64,000 bases of DNA. It comes from Scalesia atractyloides (lineage: Eukaryota; Streptophyta; Magnoliopsida; Asterales; Asteraceae). Shown here one piece after another: positions 21,641 to 32,619 of the stretch. How positions within the stretch are numbered: the first letter of the stretch is position 1; each line of letters begins with the position of its first letter. The notes under the pieces are model-generated. The model ran no database searches, was not told the DNA's origin, and saw nothing but the letters and a program-made list of their open reading frames with translations. The stretch spans positions 51,407,137 through 51,471,136 of the forward strand of contig CAMTDV010000017.1 of NCBI GenBank assembly GCA_947069175.1. The letters run 5' to 3'. The position numbers and the translations under genes were made by a program.

Positions 21641-21819
21641 AAATCATGGATTTCGAAGAGAAGCGTTTGAGGCGAAGTCGTATTCCAATTGTCAGGGTAC
21701 GTTGGGAGTTAAAACGAGGACCCGGGTTTACTTGGGAATGTGAAGACTCAATGCGCGAAAAATACCCGCATCTCTTTCCAGTTACCACTACTACTTCAAT
21801 TTCGGGACGAAATTCCTAA
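21641..21819 (+). pseudogene. Chromodomain-like C-terminus of integrase
   Basis: After the integrase SH3-like region the frame reads PVEIMDFEEKRLRR ... VRVRWELKRGPGFTWECED, the form of the group II chromodomain of plant chromoviruses, which can steer integration to modified chromatin. The polyprotein stop is TAA at 21817-21819, overlapping the polypurine tract. Confidence 0.8.
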
Positions 21820-21831
21820 AAGTAGGGGATA
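21818..21831 (+). other. Polypurine tract of chromovirus
   Basis: AAAAGTAGGGGATA, purine-rich and directly before the right LTR. It is the expected primer for plus-strand DNA synthesis. Confidence 0.85.
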
Positions 21832-21832
21832 C

Positions 21833-24249
21833 TGTAACATTTATGAAAAACGGGTTCAAAACCCGCTTCGTTTAATAATCAAGCATTCGGTTAAAAGTTC
21901 GTTGCGTATTGATTGTGCCGACTATTTTTAAACATCTCATAATTAATAAATATTATAGAAGTTAAAACCATAATTAATAAATAATAATAATAAGTAAAAT
22001 AAACTCAAAAATAATAAATAGAGTCGCCGGGTCTCGAACCCGGGTCTCCCGCGAAGACACACACACACAACACCACTCCGCCACACATATCATTTATGTT
22101 AAATACTGAAACAAATAACACTTATAGTAAAAACCGAAAGTCAAAACCTGTAAATCAGCGCGCCCAGAACTCGCAATCGCCGGAAAAACCGAAACTCCGC
22201 AAATGTGGCTATTTTCCTTTGACTGAAACGCATAAACTGATTTCGACATCAGTTATAACCGTTGCCTAGCACTCAATTTCAGTCAAAACCGTTTGAAATC
22301 ATTGACCGCGAATCATGACCCCTAATTCGAACCCAATCGGCCTGTCCCCCTTATAAATACCCACTCCAACTCCTTGTAAACATTTCGCTCAGAACCGCAC
22401 TCTCTTTCCGAAGCTTTATTCCTTCCAAAGCACGTCGCCGGAGATTTTCGCACTCGCTGGAATATCGCCGGAATCACTGATCAGAAAACCGCAGTTGTTC
22501 TTCAGACGGTATAATTGTCTAAACCTCCTTACTATCTCTTGATTGATAATTTAATTGCTCAAATCAATAATCAAAACTGTTAAATCAGTTCATTCAGCCG
22601 AAAATCGCAAATCAGGGTCGACGCAACTTGCCGGAAATCTGAAGAAAACTCTTTGTTTTGGTATACCATATTACTTAATCTTTATTTTTCTATTCTATTT
22701 CAATCGAGTATAAGTTTGTTGGTCGATTAAGCAAAACAGTCGAGTTCACTGTTCTGTGTTTTTCTTAGTGAAGAAGACGAAGCCTAAGTTGTATATTAAT
22801 GTAATTAAAATCGGGTATTTAACCGGGTTAGACACACAGTCCAGCGGTGGACTGTGTGCAAATATAAAACACACGTCCTGGGTTCGAATCACGCATGTTT
22901 CCGACTTTCTGAAATAAAACCAACATTTGTAAAACCTATTCAGGTCAATTCACAGTATATATATAAGAGGAATATAATCCAGTAGTTAAGCAGATTAGAC
23001 ACACAGCCCAACTGGTTGGGCTGTGTGCACTCGAACCGAAGGTTCCGAGTTCGATTCCGGGTTTCTGTAAACGGTTTGGCCATATTAAATCATTTTTAAT
23101 AAAAACTAAATAAGGTTAAAGTTAGTTAGTATATATATATAATTAAAACAGAGAATATTTCGGGTTAGACACGTAGCTCAGTTTGTAGAGTTGCGTGCAC
23201 GTATACGAGAGGTCCCGAGTTCGAACCTCACTCGCCGCCTGAAATACATGCTGTCTGACCGGCCAGACCCGGTCAAACCTGACAAAGTCAACCCATTTTT
23301 ATTTATTTTTGTTTCTTTTTAAATTGAAAAATTATTTAAAAATACTTAAAAATAAGGTTTTTAAAGTTAAAAATTTGCATTAAACTCACAAAAATAAATC
23401 TAAAAATCTCATTAAAGAGCACTAATTAAAAATAATAATCTCAAATAAAATTTATTTATTTAATCGAATCATGTCGTTATTATTTAGGTTAGTTTTCCCT
23501 CGTCGGTTGAATCATAATATTCGTTCGCATTCATCGTCATCAAGAAACGCATCCACTGTGAGTGAATCTCTACCAATTCCCCGTTTTAATCATGTTTTGG
23601 GGTGTATCATGTGTCGTACTATTCTTTTATTTTATTTAAACACTTGTGCATACATCATATCCGTGATCAAATGTGTATTGATTGTTGTGTGAATTATATG
23701 TAGATTAAATTTATCATTTCAGTGCACGCATTTCATTAGGCCCATCAGTTCCCCGTGGGATACGGGTTGAGCATCAGGAGACTCATTAGATCGGCTCCGT
23801 TTGATTGAGCTTTGATCTCAAATACATCATCATTCATGTCATATACTCATCCAAAGTGGTTTGTGATTGTTTATATATATTTTTTTGCTCACATGTGATT
23901 AATGCACGACTTTTCTTTAATAAATAAAACAAGAAATTAGTCAAAATGATTTATCAAGGTTCACTCGCCAACTTTTGTTGACCCAAAATCTCCCCCGTTT
24001 TTACACGTGATACAGGTGATCCAGCCGAGACAGGAAACACTTAGGATGGCCTAGAAGAATAAACGAGCTTATGCTTTGGAATAAATTTATAGTTTCATTT
24101 TCCTTTGTAATTGTATGAATTTTGTTTTTGGATATTTAAGTTTGTAATTTGAATTTAATAAATATGAAACATCTTAGTAAATATCATGAGCTTTGGTGAT
24201 AACCCAATTATGCCCCGACTTATATTCCGCTGCGGGTCGGGGTGTGACA
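21833..24249 (+). repeat. Right LTR of chromovirus
   Basis: It is 2417 bp, matching the left LTR with about 30 differences. TATA box at 22352-22359. tRNA-like modules at 22021-22083 (inverted), 22823-22894, 22980-23063 and 23161-23240 (direct). The module 3 hairpin is a perfect 12-bp stem here. Confidence 0.95.
22352..22359 (+). promoter_or_regulatory. TATA box of right LTR
   Basis: TATAAATA at the position equivalent to 14409 in the left LTR. It could drive read-out transcription into the flanking gag relic. Confidence 0.7.
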
Positions 24250-24254
24250 GTCTA
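24250..24254. repeat. 5-bp target site duplication GTCTA (right)
   Basis: GTCTA, identical to 13885-13889. Confidence 0.92.
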
Positions 24255-24900
24255 AGCATCCCCAACGGTTGGATTAGGAAGCTATAGGGATGACTCTATG
24301 GGAAGTTGGAAATTGTGTTGCAGGTCAGGTTCCAACTGCAAGCGATTCGTTCCGCAATCAACCGAGCAACACAGATTGCCTCTGCTAGGGTCTTTTGTTT
24401 CATGATTTTGGCATCTAGACAGACCTCATCCTTTAAGCCGCCAACAAAGCACCCAATTAAGAAGGTTTCGGGTAGGTCGTCCACCCGATGAGATAACTAT
24501 TCGAATGCCTTTTGATACTCTTCCACCGTAGCTATTTGTTTCAGTCTTGACAAACCTTCCGTTGGATTTGCATAATTGGTTGGCTCGAACCTTAGTTGGA
24601 AAGCGTTTGAGAGCTACTCCCATGAACGCGGACCTTGAAACTTGGTTAGCCATCGGTGCCTTTGTAAATCAATGCCCTCTAGATGGAATGATGCCAATTG
24701 GAGCTTGTCATCAGCCTCCACCTTTTGAAATTCGAAGTACTGTTTGGGTTGATATATCCAACCGGTAGGGTCTGTTCCATTGAAACGAGGGAACTGTAGT
24801 TTAAGGTAGGGGCAAGTAGTGTTAGAAGGTGAGACTTGTGGGCCTCCAAGAGGATGGAGGTTTCACCAGAGGGTTTCGAAGTGAGGGTCTGTATGGTGGC
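24255..24900 (-). pseudogene. gag N-terminal part of small gypsy element
   Basis: Minus-strand frames read ATVEEYQKAFE, then VDDLPETFLIGCFVGGLKDEV and KTLAEAICVARLIAER, characteristic of the Retrotrans_gag domain of gypsy elements. Frameshifts and stops split it (frames at 24426-24653 and 24296-24484). The gag continues at 13884 across the inserted 10.36-kb element, proving the order of insertion. Further upstream coding is degraded. Confidence 0.75.
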
Positions 24901-25061
24901 TATGATTCTTTATAGTCAGTGAAAATGGTTTGGAATTGAAATTCACGGCGCTCGAAAATCTCTTGTTGACATGTTAAACCTCTTGTTTCCTTGACGAAAT
25001 GTGGATTTTTTCTTGATGGAACTAAACATTGGTTTTGTTTCTGGTCTCCATGGAAAGAACT

Positions 25062-25073
25062 ACTTTAATACCA
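25062..25073 (-). other. Degenerate primer site of small gypsy element
   Basis: On the minus strand TGGTATTAAAGT, nine of twelve matches to the iMet primer site, lying two bases after the putative LTR end. Confidence 0.5.
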
Positions 25074-25075
25074 CT

Positions 25076-25409
25076 TGATATGGTTCAAATTCGGTCAAGA
25101 AAAAGTAGCAGAAAAGGAAAGGACTGAGAATTAGGAGATTAAGAGATATTTTCTTGAATTAAACATGCATGCCTTAATAAAAAAGATGATAGCTTTATAT
25201 ATATCCTTACACCAAACAACTAAACACAAAGAAAATAGCTTCTGCAACTAACCCCACCAACAATTAACATATTCTACTAACTCAATTAACTGATAGAACA
25301 TGGAGTAAAAATGAAATAAAGGAAATAAGGACAGAAAACGTGCATGGGGCTAATGGGCTACGTGGGGTGTTCATGACCATTATCATGCGGGAGGGGAAGA
25401 CACGTATCA
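25076..25409 (-). repeat. 5' LTR of small gypsy derivative, about 334 bp
   Basis: On the minus strand it starts TGATACGTGTC at 25409 and ends ...ATATCA at 25076, with a TATATATAAAG promoter-like box (about 25195-25206). Its first 117 bp are repeated at 13491-13607, giving the element span. It is short compared with other LTRs here. Confidence 0.6.
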
Positions 25410-25874
25410 CATTTCTACTTGAACATACTTGCCAAATGAGGCATACACTTCAGCATATATGAACATGTAAGTTGTCTAAGCATACATGCATGTCCATGTA
25501 AGTGGGATTAGTACAAAAACATGATTCTTCTAAATAAAACTTTATACCAACATAAAATAAAACAAAATGTGATTTGTGGCCGGGTCAGTTCTGGATCGGT
25601 TTGATGGATAAGAACCTTTTACATATACAAGGAGTTTGCAGCCCATTTTACAAATATCTTAGTCCAAATATAGAACTTGAACCATTCAACATGCCTTAAA
25701 ACCTACATTTAGGATTCCACTAGGTCAAAGACTCATATGTACATCCTCATCCTAACTTAAATTTTAGATATCGGTTTGGTAGTTCTATTCCGGTCCTTGC
25801 TAGTATCCCTAGTAAACTACAAAAGATGCATATGTTGTTTTACTTTATTCTTCCAAATTTTACCACACCAAACT
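25410..25874. other. Gene-free stretch
   Basis: Unassigned AT-rich sequence between the small gypsy relic and the large LTR element. No coding or RNA gene recognised. Confidence 0.4.
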
Positions 25875-28800
25875 TGTTATAACATCCCGATTTCTAATGA
25901 GATTAAAATATATTTGAATTGCATACATTAAATCTCTAAAATGAGTTTATATTGGTGAGATAGTAATTTGTAACATCCGGATTTTCATAAGGAATAAAAT
26001 ATGTTTTAAATAAACATATACACTCCTTAAAAGGGACAAAAAGGTGGGTGAAGTAGTATTTTATAAAAATACGATAATACAGTTTATCATAAAGGGAGTT
26101 AAATGGATATGGGTGAGAAGTAAATAACAGATTGCATGTATTATTTATATGATGCATGACTTTGAGGACTAAATTTGATAAAAATAATAAATGAGGTAAG
26201 AATGTAACAACTTGCAAATGAGAAGGAAATAAAAAATAAAATAAAATAAAATAAAATAAAGAGGGTGGAGGTCGAACCTCCTGGTTAAGGTCGCATGAGG
26301 GTAAAACTCCTGCATGGGGTTAATTTCACAAATTGAAGAAGAATTAACGAGATTGGAGCTTGATTATGTCATCCTTCTCGATTTCTAAGGATATTGGTAA
26401 GTAATTCTCTATGTTTTGATAGTAAAAACTCATGGGTTAGGGTTCTTGTGTTTTATGGTTGAATAAAGCTGGAATTTATGGTTTTGATGCTTGATTTCTA
26501 GATGTAGAAACCCTAAGCTATATGTTAGAAAGATTACATGTAGTTTGGAATCATGAATTTATATTGCATGTAAAGATTTAACTACTAAGTTTGGCAAATT
26601 AGTAAGGTAGAATGGAAAACATGTATATTTGCTGACATAAATCTGAACAGAACTTGTGAATCTAAAACAATGGTGATTTCATTTAAAAAACATGAAAGAT
26701 GGTTCAATTTGGAATTGCAAAAAAAGTAGGCATCCTTATGGGTGAATTGAGGGTGTGGGAGTTCATATGAATATAAAAATGGTGAATCTTAGTTTACTCC
26801 ACAAGGTGTTTGATTAAATGTCTAAACCAAAATAAAAGTGAGATTTTGAAAGATTTGCCATGTTTACTTAATTTTTAATGATTTTCTAATAATAAATTGG
26901 TGTTTTGTAAACATAAAGCTTTGGTGAATCTAATGTGAATGGGATTAACATAAAGTACATATGTAAATGTTATTCTCACTTGACCATCTAAACGGGTCAC
27001 TGATTGAATGGGTTAATTGGGTTGGATTATAACCAAAACTTATACACATTGGTTTCAATGAAATTATGATGAAAATAACCCGTATCTTATGACTAAACAC
27101 AAATGTGTGATAACGGGTCAAATGGATGTTTATAAACTAGTTAACAAGTTTTGGGTAAAAGAATTATTTAGAACGCATGTTTGATGATGGGTTGGATAAG
27201 TACTTAGGTAGTATGAGATGAATGCCAATGTTACGTGTTCTAATAATTTGCAAGTTTTATCTGTTGTCAAGATAGGTGAGATAACGTTTAGATGGCAACG
27301 GGTCAAATGGGTGATAAAGCAACCACACTCCTACGGGCGAAGGTGAGTGACTCAAATATGTTTGGATCCATACTGAATTAAATATTATTCTTGTTGGCTT
27401 GATATTTTATAGTTAAGGTGGACGGTTTAATACAACTTATTGAATGGGGTTTGACTTAATCATAACGTATTGTTTTGGTGATGTTTTTAGGGTTTAAACC
27501 CATTAAAAAATTGTGCAAATTGTTAGTGGGTTGAATGACCAAAGTGCTGAAAATTCAGCTTATTTCTAGATTTTTACCCTTCTTTAAAAATTCATAGTAA
27601 ATCAACCGAATGTCTGTTCAGGGCGTATTTTATATCACGGAAAGGTCTCTGAGTCCCGTCACTAAGAATTTTTGTTTGAAATGAAATACTCACTGTAAAA
27701 GGGGGAAACACTGAATTACTACAGTTGCATAAAGCTGAGTGAAAAACATAAATTTTATAGCACTTGGATAATCTTGGGAAATTTACAAAGAACCCATCAG
27801 ATGTGATTTTTTTTTATTGTTGTAAACCTTAAACAAATTATATGTATATATATATATGCATGAGTTAAAATGAGTGATTCCTTGAGTATGGGTTATGTAT
27901 GCTAAATTAAGAAGTCATTGGTGTTGTGACCCGTATGTGTAAATATACGTTTTCTTGAATATAACTTATAAACTATTGACACATGTGTCGTTAAACATGA
28001 GTGACCTAATTGTGTATGTTACAAATACATACATGAATTATTAAGTTGTGTATGTTACAAATCCATACATGAATTGTTGTGACCCGTATATTTACACATA
28101 CGGGTCACAACACCAATGACTTCTTAATTTAGCATACATAATCCATACTCAAGGAATCACTCATTTTAACTCATGTATATATATATACATATAATTTGTT
28201 TAAGGTTTACAACAATAAAAAAATCACATCTGAAATGATCGCTGATAAACATATATGTTATTTAATGAACTACCATATAGTTATGCGGCAATTTAATATT
28301 TTATCTATATTGACCGGATTGATTTAATATTGGTTTACTTTGAAGTTTCCTTGATTCCATATTAGCAGGGGTATACATGAGATATGGATAAAAAGCTCCC
28401 GGATTAGAATGGAGAAAGTCACGTAATGCGTGACTTGGGATAATAAAGTGGAGGCTCGACGTTGTTTCGTTGTGCGTCATGATTGTAAAAAAACACTCCT
28501 TCATGTTTAATATAAAAATATTGTTATGAGTCCTCACTTAGCAAAAGCTAATTTTTGGGGTGTTTTCTATCTAGGTGATTTGTTTGAGAACTATGAACGG
28601 GATAGATAAGTCATGAGAACCACTGGGGTGGCTTGAACCGATATCATGAAAGAAGAAAATAACTCACAAGTTGTGTACCAATAATCCGGTTCAATCTATA
28701 TATTAGTTATAATTATGCTTACCATAGGAATATATAATTTCTCGGTCGAGGCTAATGATATGGTAATGTTATATGACAGATTCGTGTGGTAGGAAGGCGA

Positions 28801-29208
28801 AAGTGATCAAGTCTTGGAAGCGGGTCAACGATGTGAAGATTTAGTGATGCTTTGTTCACTAAGTAATATGGGTTTTCTTATCGGGTCAAATTGACTTAGT
28901 TATTGCATTTTAGTGTTTAAATTCAATGTTTGTTTTAGCCAAGTGCTAGTATGTCGATGTAGTAGTGGGTTATATTTGTTTTATAAAAACCTTGGTTATT
29001 AAGCAGGTATTGTTTGCGTAAGCATTGGTCGTATTGCAAACGGGGCATGGTGGAATTTTCTAAATTTGAATTTGTAATTGTTTTATTAATCCAATTATGT
29101 GGATTAATATATTTTGGGGAATATTAACCTTTATTAAGAAATATTCAAAAAAATCTAGGCCTATTTTCCGCAAAGTATTATAATATTGTTTTTAGTGAGT
29201 CGGGCACA
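25875..29208 (+). repeat. Left LTR of LARD-like element, about 3.33 kb
   Basis: It starts TGTTATAACATCCCG (right LTR: TGTAAAATCCCG) and ends GGGCACA before the primer site. It contains a diverged tandem copy of its own start at about 25968, a T-arm-like palindrome GGAGGTCGAACCTCC (26268-26282), and a large inverted repeat (27798-28232). No coding capacity. Confidence 0.75.
27798..28232. repeat. Inverted repeat (about 150-bp arms) inside left LTR
   Basis: The arm 27798-27949 is repeated in reverse complement at 28085-28232 with high identity, separated by about 135 bp. At the inner edge of the second arm, 28076-28112 folds on itself as well (GTTGTGACCCGTAT ... ATACGGGTCACAAC). The transcript would fold into a long hairpin. 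The right LTR is truncated at this point, so it cannot tell whether both copies had it. Confidence 0.85.
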
Positions 29209-29211
29209 AGT

Positions 29212-29223
29212 TGGTATCAGAGC
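29212..29223 (+). other. Primer binding site, tRNA-iMet (LARD-like element)
   Basis: TGGTATCAGAGC, exact, a few bases after the left LTR end. Confidence 0.92.
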
Positions 29224-29230
29224 CGTGGGT

Positions 29231-29350
29231 TGAGAGAATTGAATATGGAGTGGCATTCAAACTCAACCTTAGTGCTCTTAAAGGGAGATGTGAGAGAATT
29301 GAATATGGAGTGGCATTCAAACTCAACCTTAGTGCTCTTAAAGGGAGATG
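29231..29350. repeat. Perfect 60-bp tandem duplication after the primer site
   Basis: 29231-29290 and 29291-29350 are identical (TGAGAGAATTGAATATGG ... AAGGGAGATG). The location is where packaging signals usually lie. Confidence 0.97.
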
Positions 29351-32300
29351 AAAGTTGACCCGAGACTTGATCACGAAGCCAAAGATGGTTATGGAGGCCT
29401 AAGGCCTAACTAATTTATCGGTATTGATAATGAACTGCTTGTGTTAACAAGTATTATAAGATACTTTGTATTATAGTACATGCTCATATCAAATTGTAAT
29501 GTTACTAATCTTTTGTGAATATTTCAGTGGTGTGATCCCTGCATCTGAACATGGCGGGAATTTGATGATCCACTCAATGTGTTGCTAGAAGGGTCGAAGG
29601 TATGGAAGTAGGGCATGCTTATCAAGGACCTAAACCAAATGATGATACATAATAAAGGTCGATCGACAATGAAAGCCAATCAGGACGAGTATCACCCAGG
29701 TGCACATTTTAAATATTATATGACCGGTATTATGCAATATTCAAGTAATGAATGACGGTTTCATACGGAAGTATAAAACTTGAAAACCTGGATAGGATAT
29801 CTATCCAAGATGATATTTCCAATAGAAATTGGGTGGGAAATACGCGTTATTCATAATCATGAACAACAAAAGTATAAAAGAGTTCAGATTTAAAAACTTG
29901 GATGGGGATGACCATCCAAGTAGACATTCTCAATAAGATCTTACGGAGGAAAAATAACTATCACATTGATGAATATGATTGCATAAAAGTTTTATAAAAT
30001 GAAAACATTCTATATGTTTTAAGACGAAATAGGTAAAACTAATAATTGTTAAATAACAATAAAAAAAGGTTTTACCAAATAAAATTGGAGATACGGACAT
30101 TAACTGAGAATTTACTTACATGGGAGGTAATGTGTTAGTTATAATAAAGTCACGCGTACCATATTTTTGATTACTTACCTTGGCCAAGTAAGTAGTAGAA
30201 ACTTGATACCATGAACTTTTTATAATAAACGCATATACGTCCGATGTAGTAAGGACGAGTTTAATGGAAAGGGAATAATCCCATGAAAAAAATGTGGATG
30301 GTTTAAGCTTAAGTGCTTAAACATCATAATGAGACAAATAAACGTAAACGCAAACCGGGTAACGGGAGCGTGAAACACAAGGATCATGAGCTCGGGTAAT
30401 GGGTTATATAGTTGAAAAGAAAATCCTTAGATTAAGTCATTATGGACGAAAGAGCCATGGTTGACAAAATGGCATGTCAAATCAAAGTATAAATGACTCG
30501 CGGGGTCATAGAAAAGGAGGTATTTCCTATAAAGATCAAACATAGTCATGAGTTATGATTGAAATAAAATGGAAAATTGTCTTCATGGTCGAAAGGGCCA
30601 TGATTGGCGGGCAAAAGAAAGAATATTAATTTTGGCACTCACAGTGTAAAGGGCCTTGTGTAACAAAGGAAAATGAACGGATGGTATAAAAGGTCACGAG
30701 ACCCGAATGGTCTTGACACCTGAAAATAATGATTTGAAAAAAAAAATGGTGTGTTGACACTAAGTACATTAAAAGGATGACACATATAAAGAATGATCTA
30801 TGGGATCATCACAACCTTTGGGTCATAAATAAGTGGTAAAGGTCTACGGGACCAATGTGACCTTCGGGTCACAAAGAAAAAGGAATGCCTAAAGAAATAG
30901 CCTACCAGGTAAAGTTAAACAAAGGGCCATATTGGTCAATTGGGTTAAAGGCGTGAGAATCGATTACGATTCCCCGTGTAAAATGAAAATGGTAAAGTGA
31001 AAACAATTAGTTGCCAATTCCTTGATGCGACTAATTTCTGCAAGCTAAAAAGAAAATGTTGAATTAAAACTTGGTTTTAGTCATTAACGACAATTTTAAT
31101 TGACACAAAGAATTAGCAATAAAATTTTGAAAATAGTTGTACTTAAAATAAACAAGTTTTGGCACTGATAGGTGCAATACAAGTTTTAAAAAGGAAATCC
31201 TCGAAACTTAAGCATGATGTGAGGCGATTAAGGTAAAAAAAATGTGGGTATACCCGAAAGATGGGCTATAAAGTGACCGGTGATTGACGAGTCTAACCGG
31301 CAAGACCTGTAAAGGTCAAATAGTGTTTATAACCTAGCCATTGCGCACATCTTAATAAGATTATTGAACGATTAACTTTTGAGCGGGGCTCAAGTGAAAA
31401 AAAAACGGATTTGATTATTAAACCAAGTTAATTGGGTTGGACGGGTGAAATACCGTAAATGGTAAAAGTTAACCGGATAAACATTAGAATTTATATAAAT
31501 AAACCTAATGTTAAATAAAAATGAATAAATATTTTATAACATAAAAGTTTATAAAAGGCCCGGGTTATAAGGGCTAAAATGGGTTATGAACAAAAGGTGT
31601 GGGTATTAAAAGATGAAAATACAAATCACTCACACACAAGTGTGTGTGTGTGTGAGTGTGTGTGCGCGTGTGTGTGTGTGTGTCGTGATTTAGAGAAAGA
31701 AGGGGAGAAAACCCCAAGAATCTTCAAACACAAATTCTAGTAAACAGAAAGGAGGAATTAGAAGGATAAATTGTAATAATAGTATTAGCGGCTGACAACT
31801 TGAAGTGTACGGACTTCAAGGGTGTAAACATGAAGTGTTTAGACTTCATGGGTAATAACATTAATATCTAAGGACTTTATGGGAAATGAACATAAGGATA
31901 AGTCCTTCATAAGTGACTAGCTTGAAGCCTTAAGCTTCATGAGTGTCAAGTAAGATTTAAATTCTCATAAATTGTAATGTGTGAAATCAATGTTAACTAA
32001 TTGGGTAAAAGTTGAAAACTTACTTTCACAAAATGTGAATGTAAAATAAGTAGCAATCGCTTTCAAAATGTATAAACACTTGGAGGTAGAACAAAAATGT
32101 GAAGGAAAACAAATTAATGATAAAGGAATTAAGAGGTTTTACCTGGATTGAAATAAAGAATGGACTAGAGGTTGATTAACCTCATATAAAGGAAGGGGTT
32201 CATGTTAGAACTCGTGTTTATCATGTGACATGTATATTCAAATAATGATAATGGTCATGTATATATTGATATGGCCTATTATGTTAAGTTATTGCAGTAT

Positions 32301-32619
32301 TGTAGCAAGAAACCTGACAAATAGGTGTGTGGTGGCCAAGAAGTGCTTAGAGCTAAAAGCTAAAGGCGTGTGCAAGTTGCAATTGTGTGCAACGGGAGTT
32401 AAGGGAGAATGGATGTATGCTCTACTTGATCGTACACGTAAGTAAATTCTAAATATGAAGGACACCTTTAGTTTTAATGATAGTTGGATAATAGAATAAC
32501 TGCTTGCTTAAGCTTAAGGGAGCAAACAAGTGGGATGGCGATTATATTTTCAAGGTTATTATCCTAATGTAGAGTATGATACGGTTTCAGGGACAAATCC
32601 TGTTTAAGAGGGGTAGATT
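29351..32619 (+). other. Non-coding interior of LARD-like element
   Basis: About 3.27 kb with no frame above 75 codons carrying a recognisable motif. It holds repeated phrases such as GGTCATA / GGGACCAATGTGACC (30800-30880) and GGACTTCA / ACTTCATGGG (31800-31950). An A-rich composition is typical of retroelement plus strands. Confidence 0.65.
31627..31685. repeat. (TG)n microsatellite
   Basis: An impure run of GT/TG dinucleotides with GCGC interruptions inside the LARD-like interior. Confidence 0.9.

Larger units (their letters stand above)
13890..24249 (+). mobile_element. Full-length Ty3/gypsy chromovirus, 10,360 bp
   Basis: It has two 2417-bp LTRs in direct orientation starting TGTAACATTT and ending GTGTGACA, a 5-bp target duplication, a tRNA-iMet primer site, and the order gag-PR-RT-RNase H-IN, which is the Ty3/gypsy order. 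A chromodomain-like C-terminus and LTR length suggest a Tekay/Del-like chromovirus; the clade is an inference. By eye the LTRs differ at about 30 sites (roughly 1.2%), so insertion is recent. The coding region is dead: in-frame stops at 17440, 18583, 20590 and 21250, a 1-nt deletion near 19112 and a 2-nt deletion at 19976/19977. It sits inside the gag of an older minus-strand gypsy relic. Confidence 0.95.
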
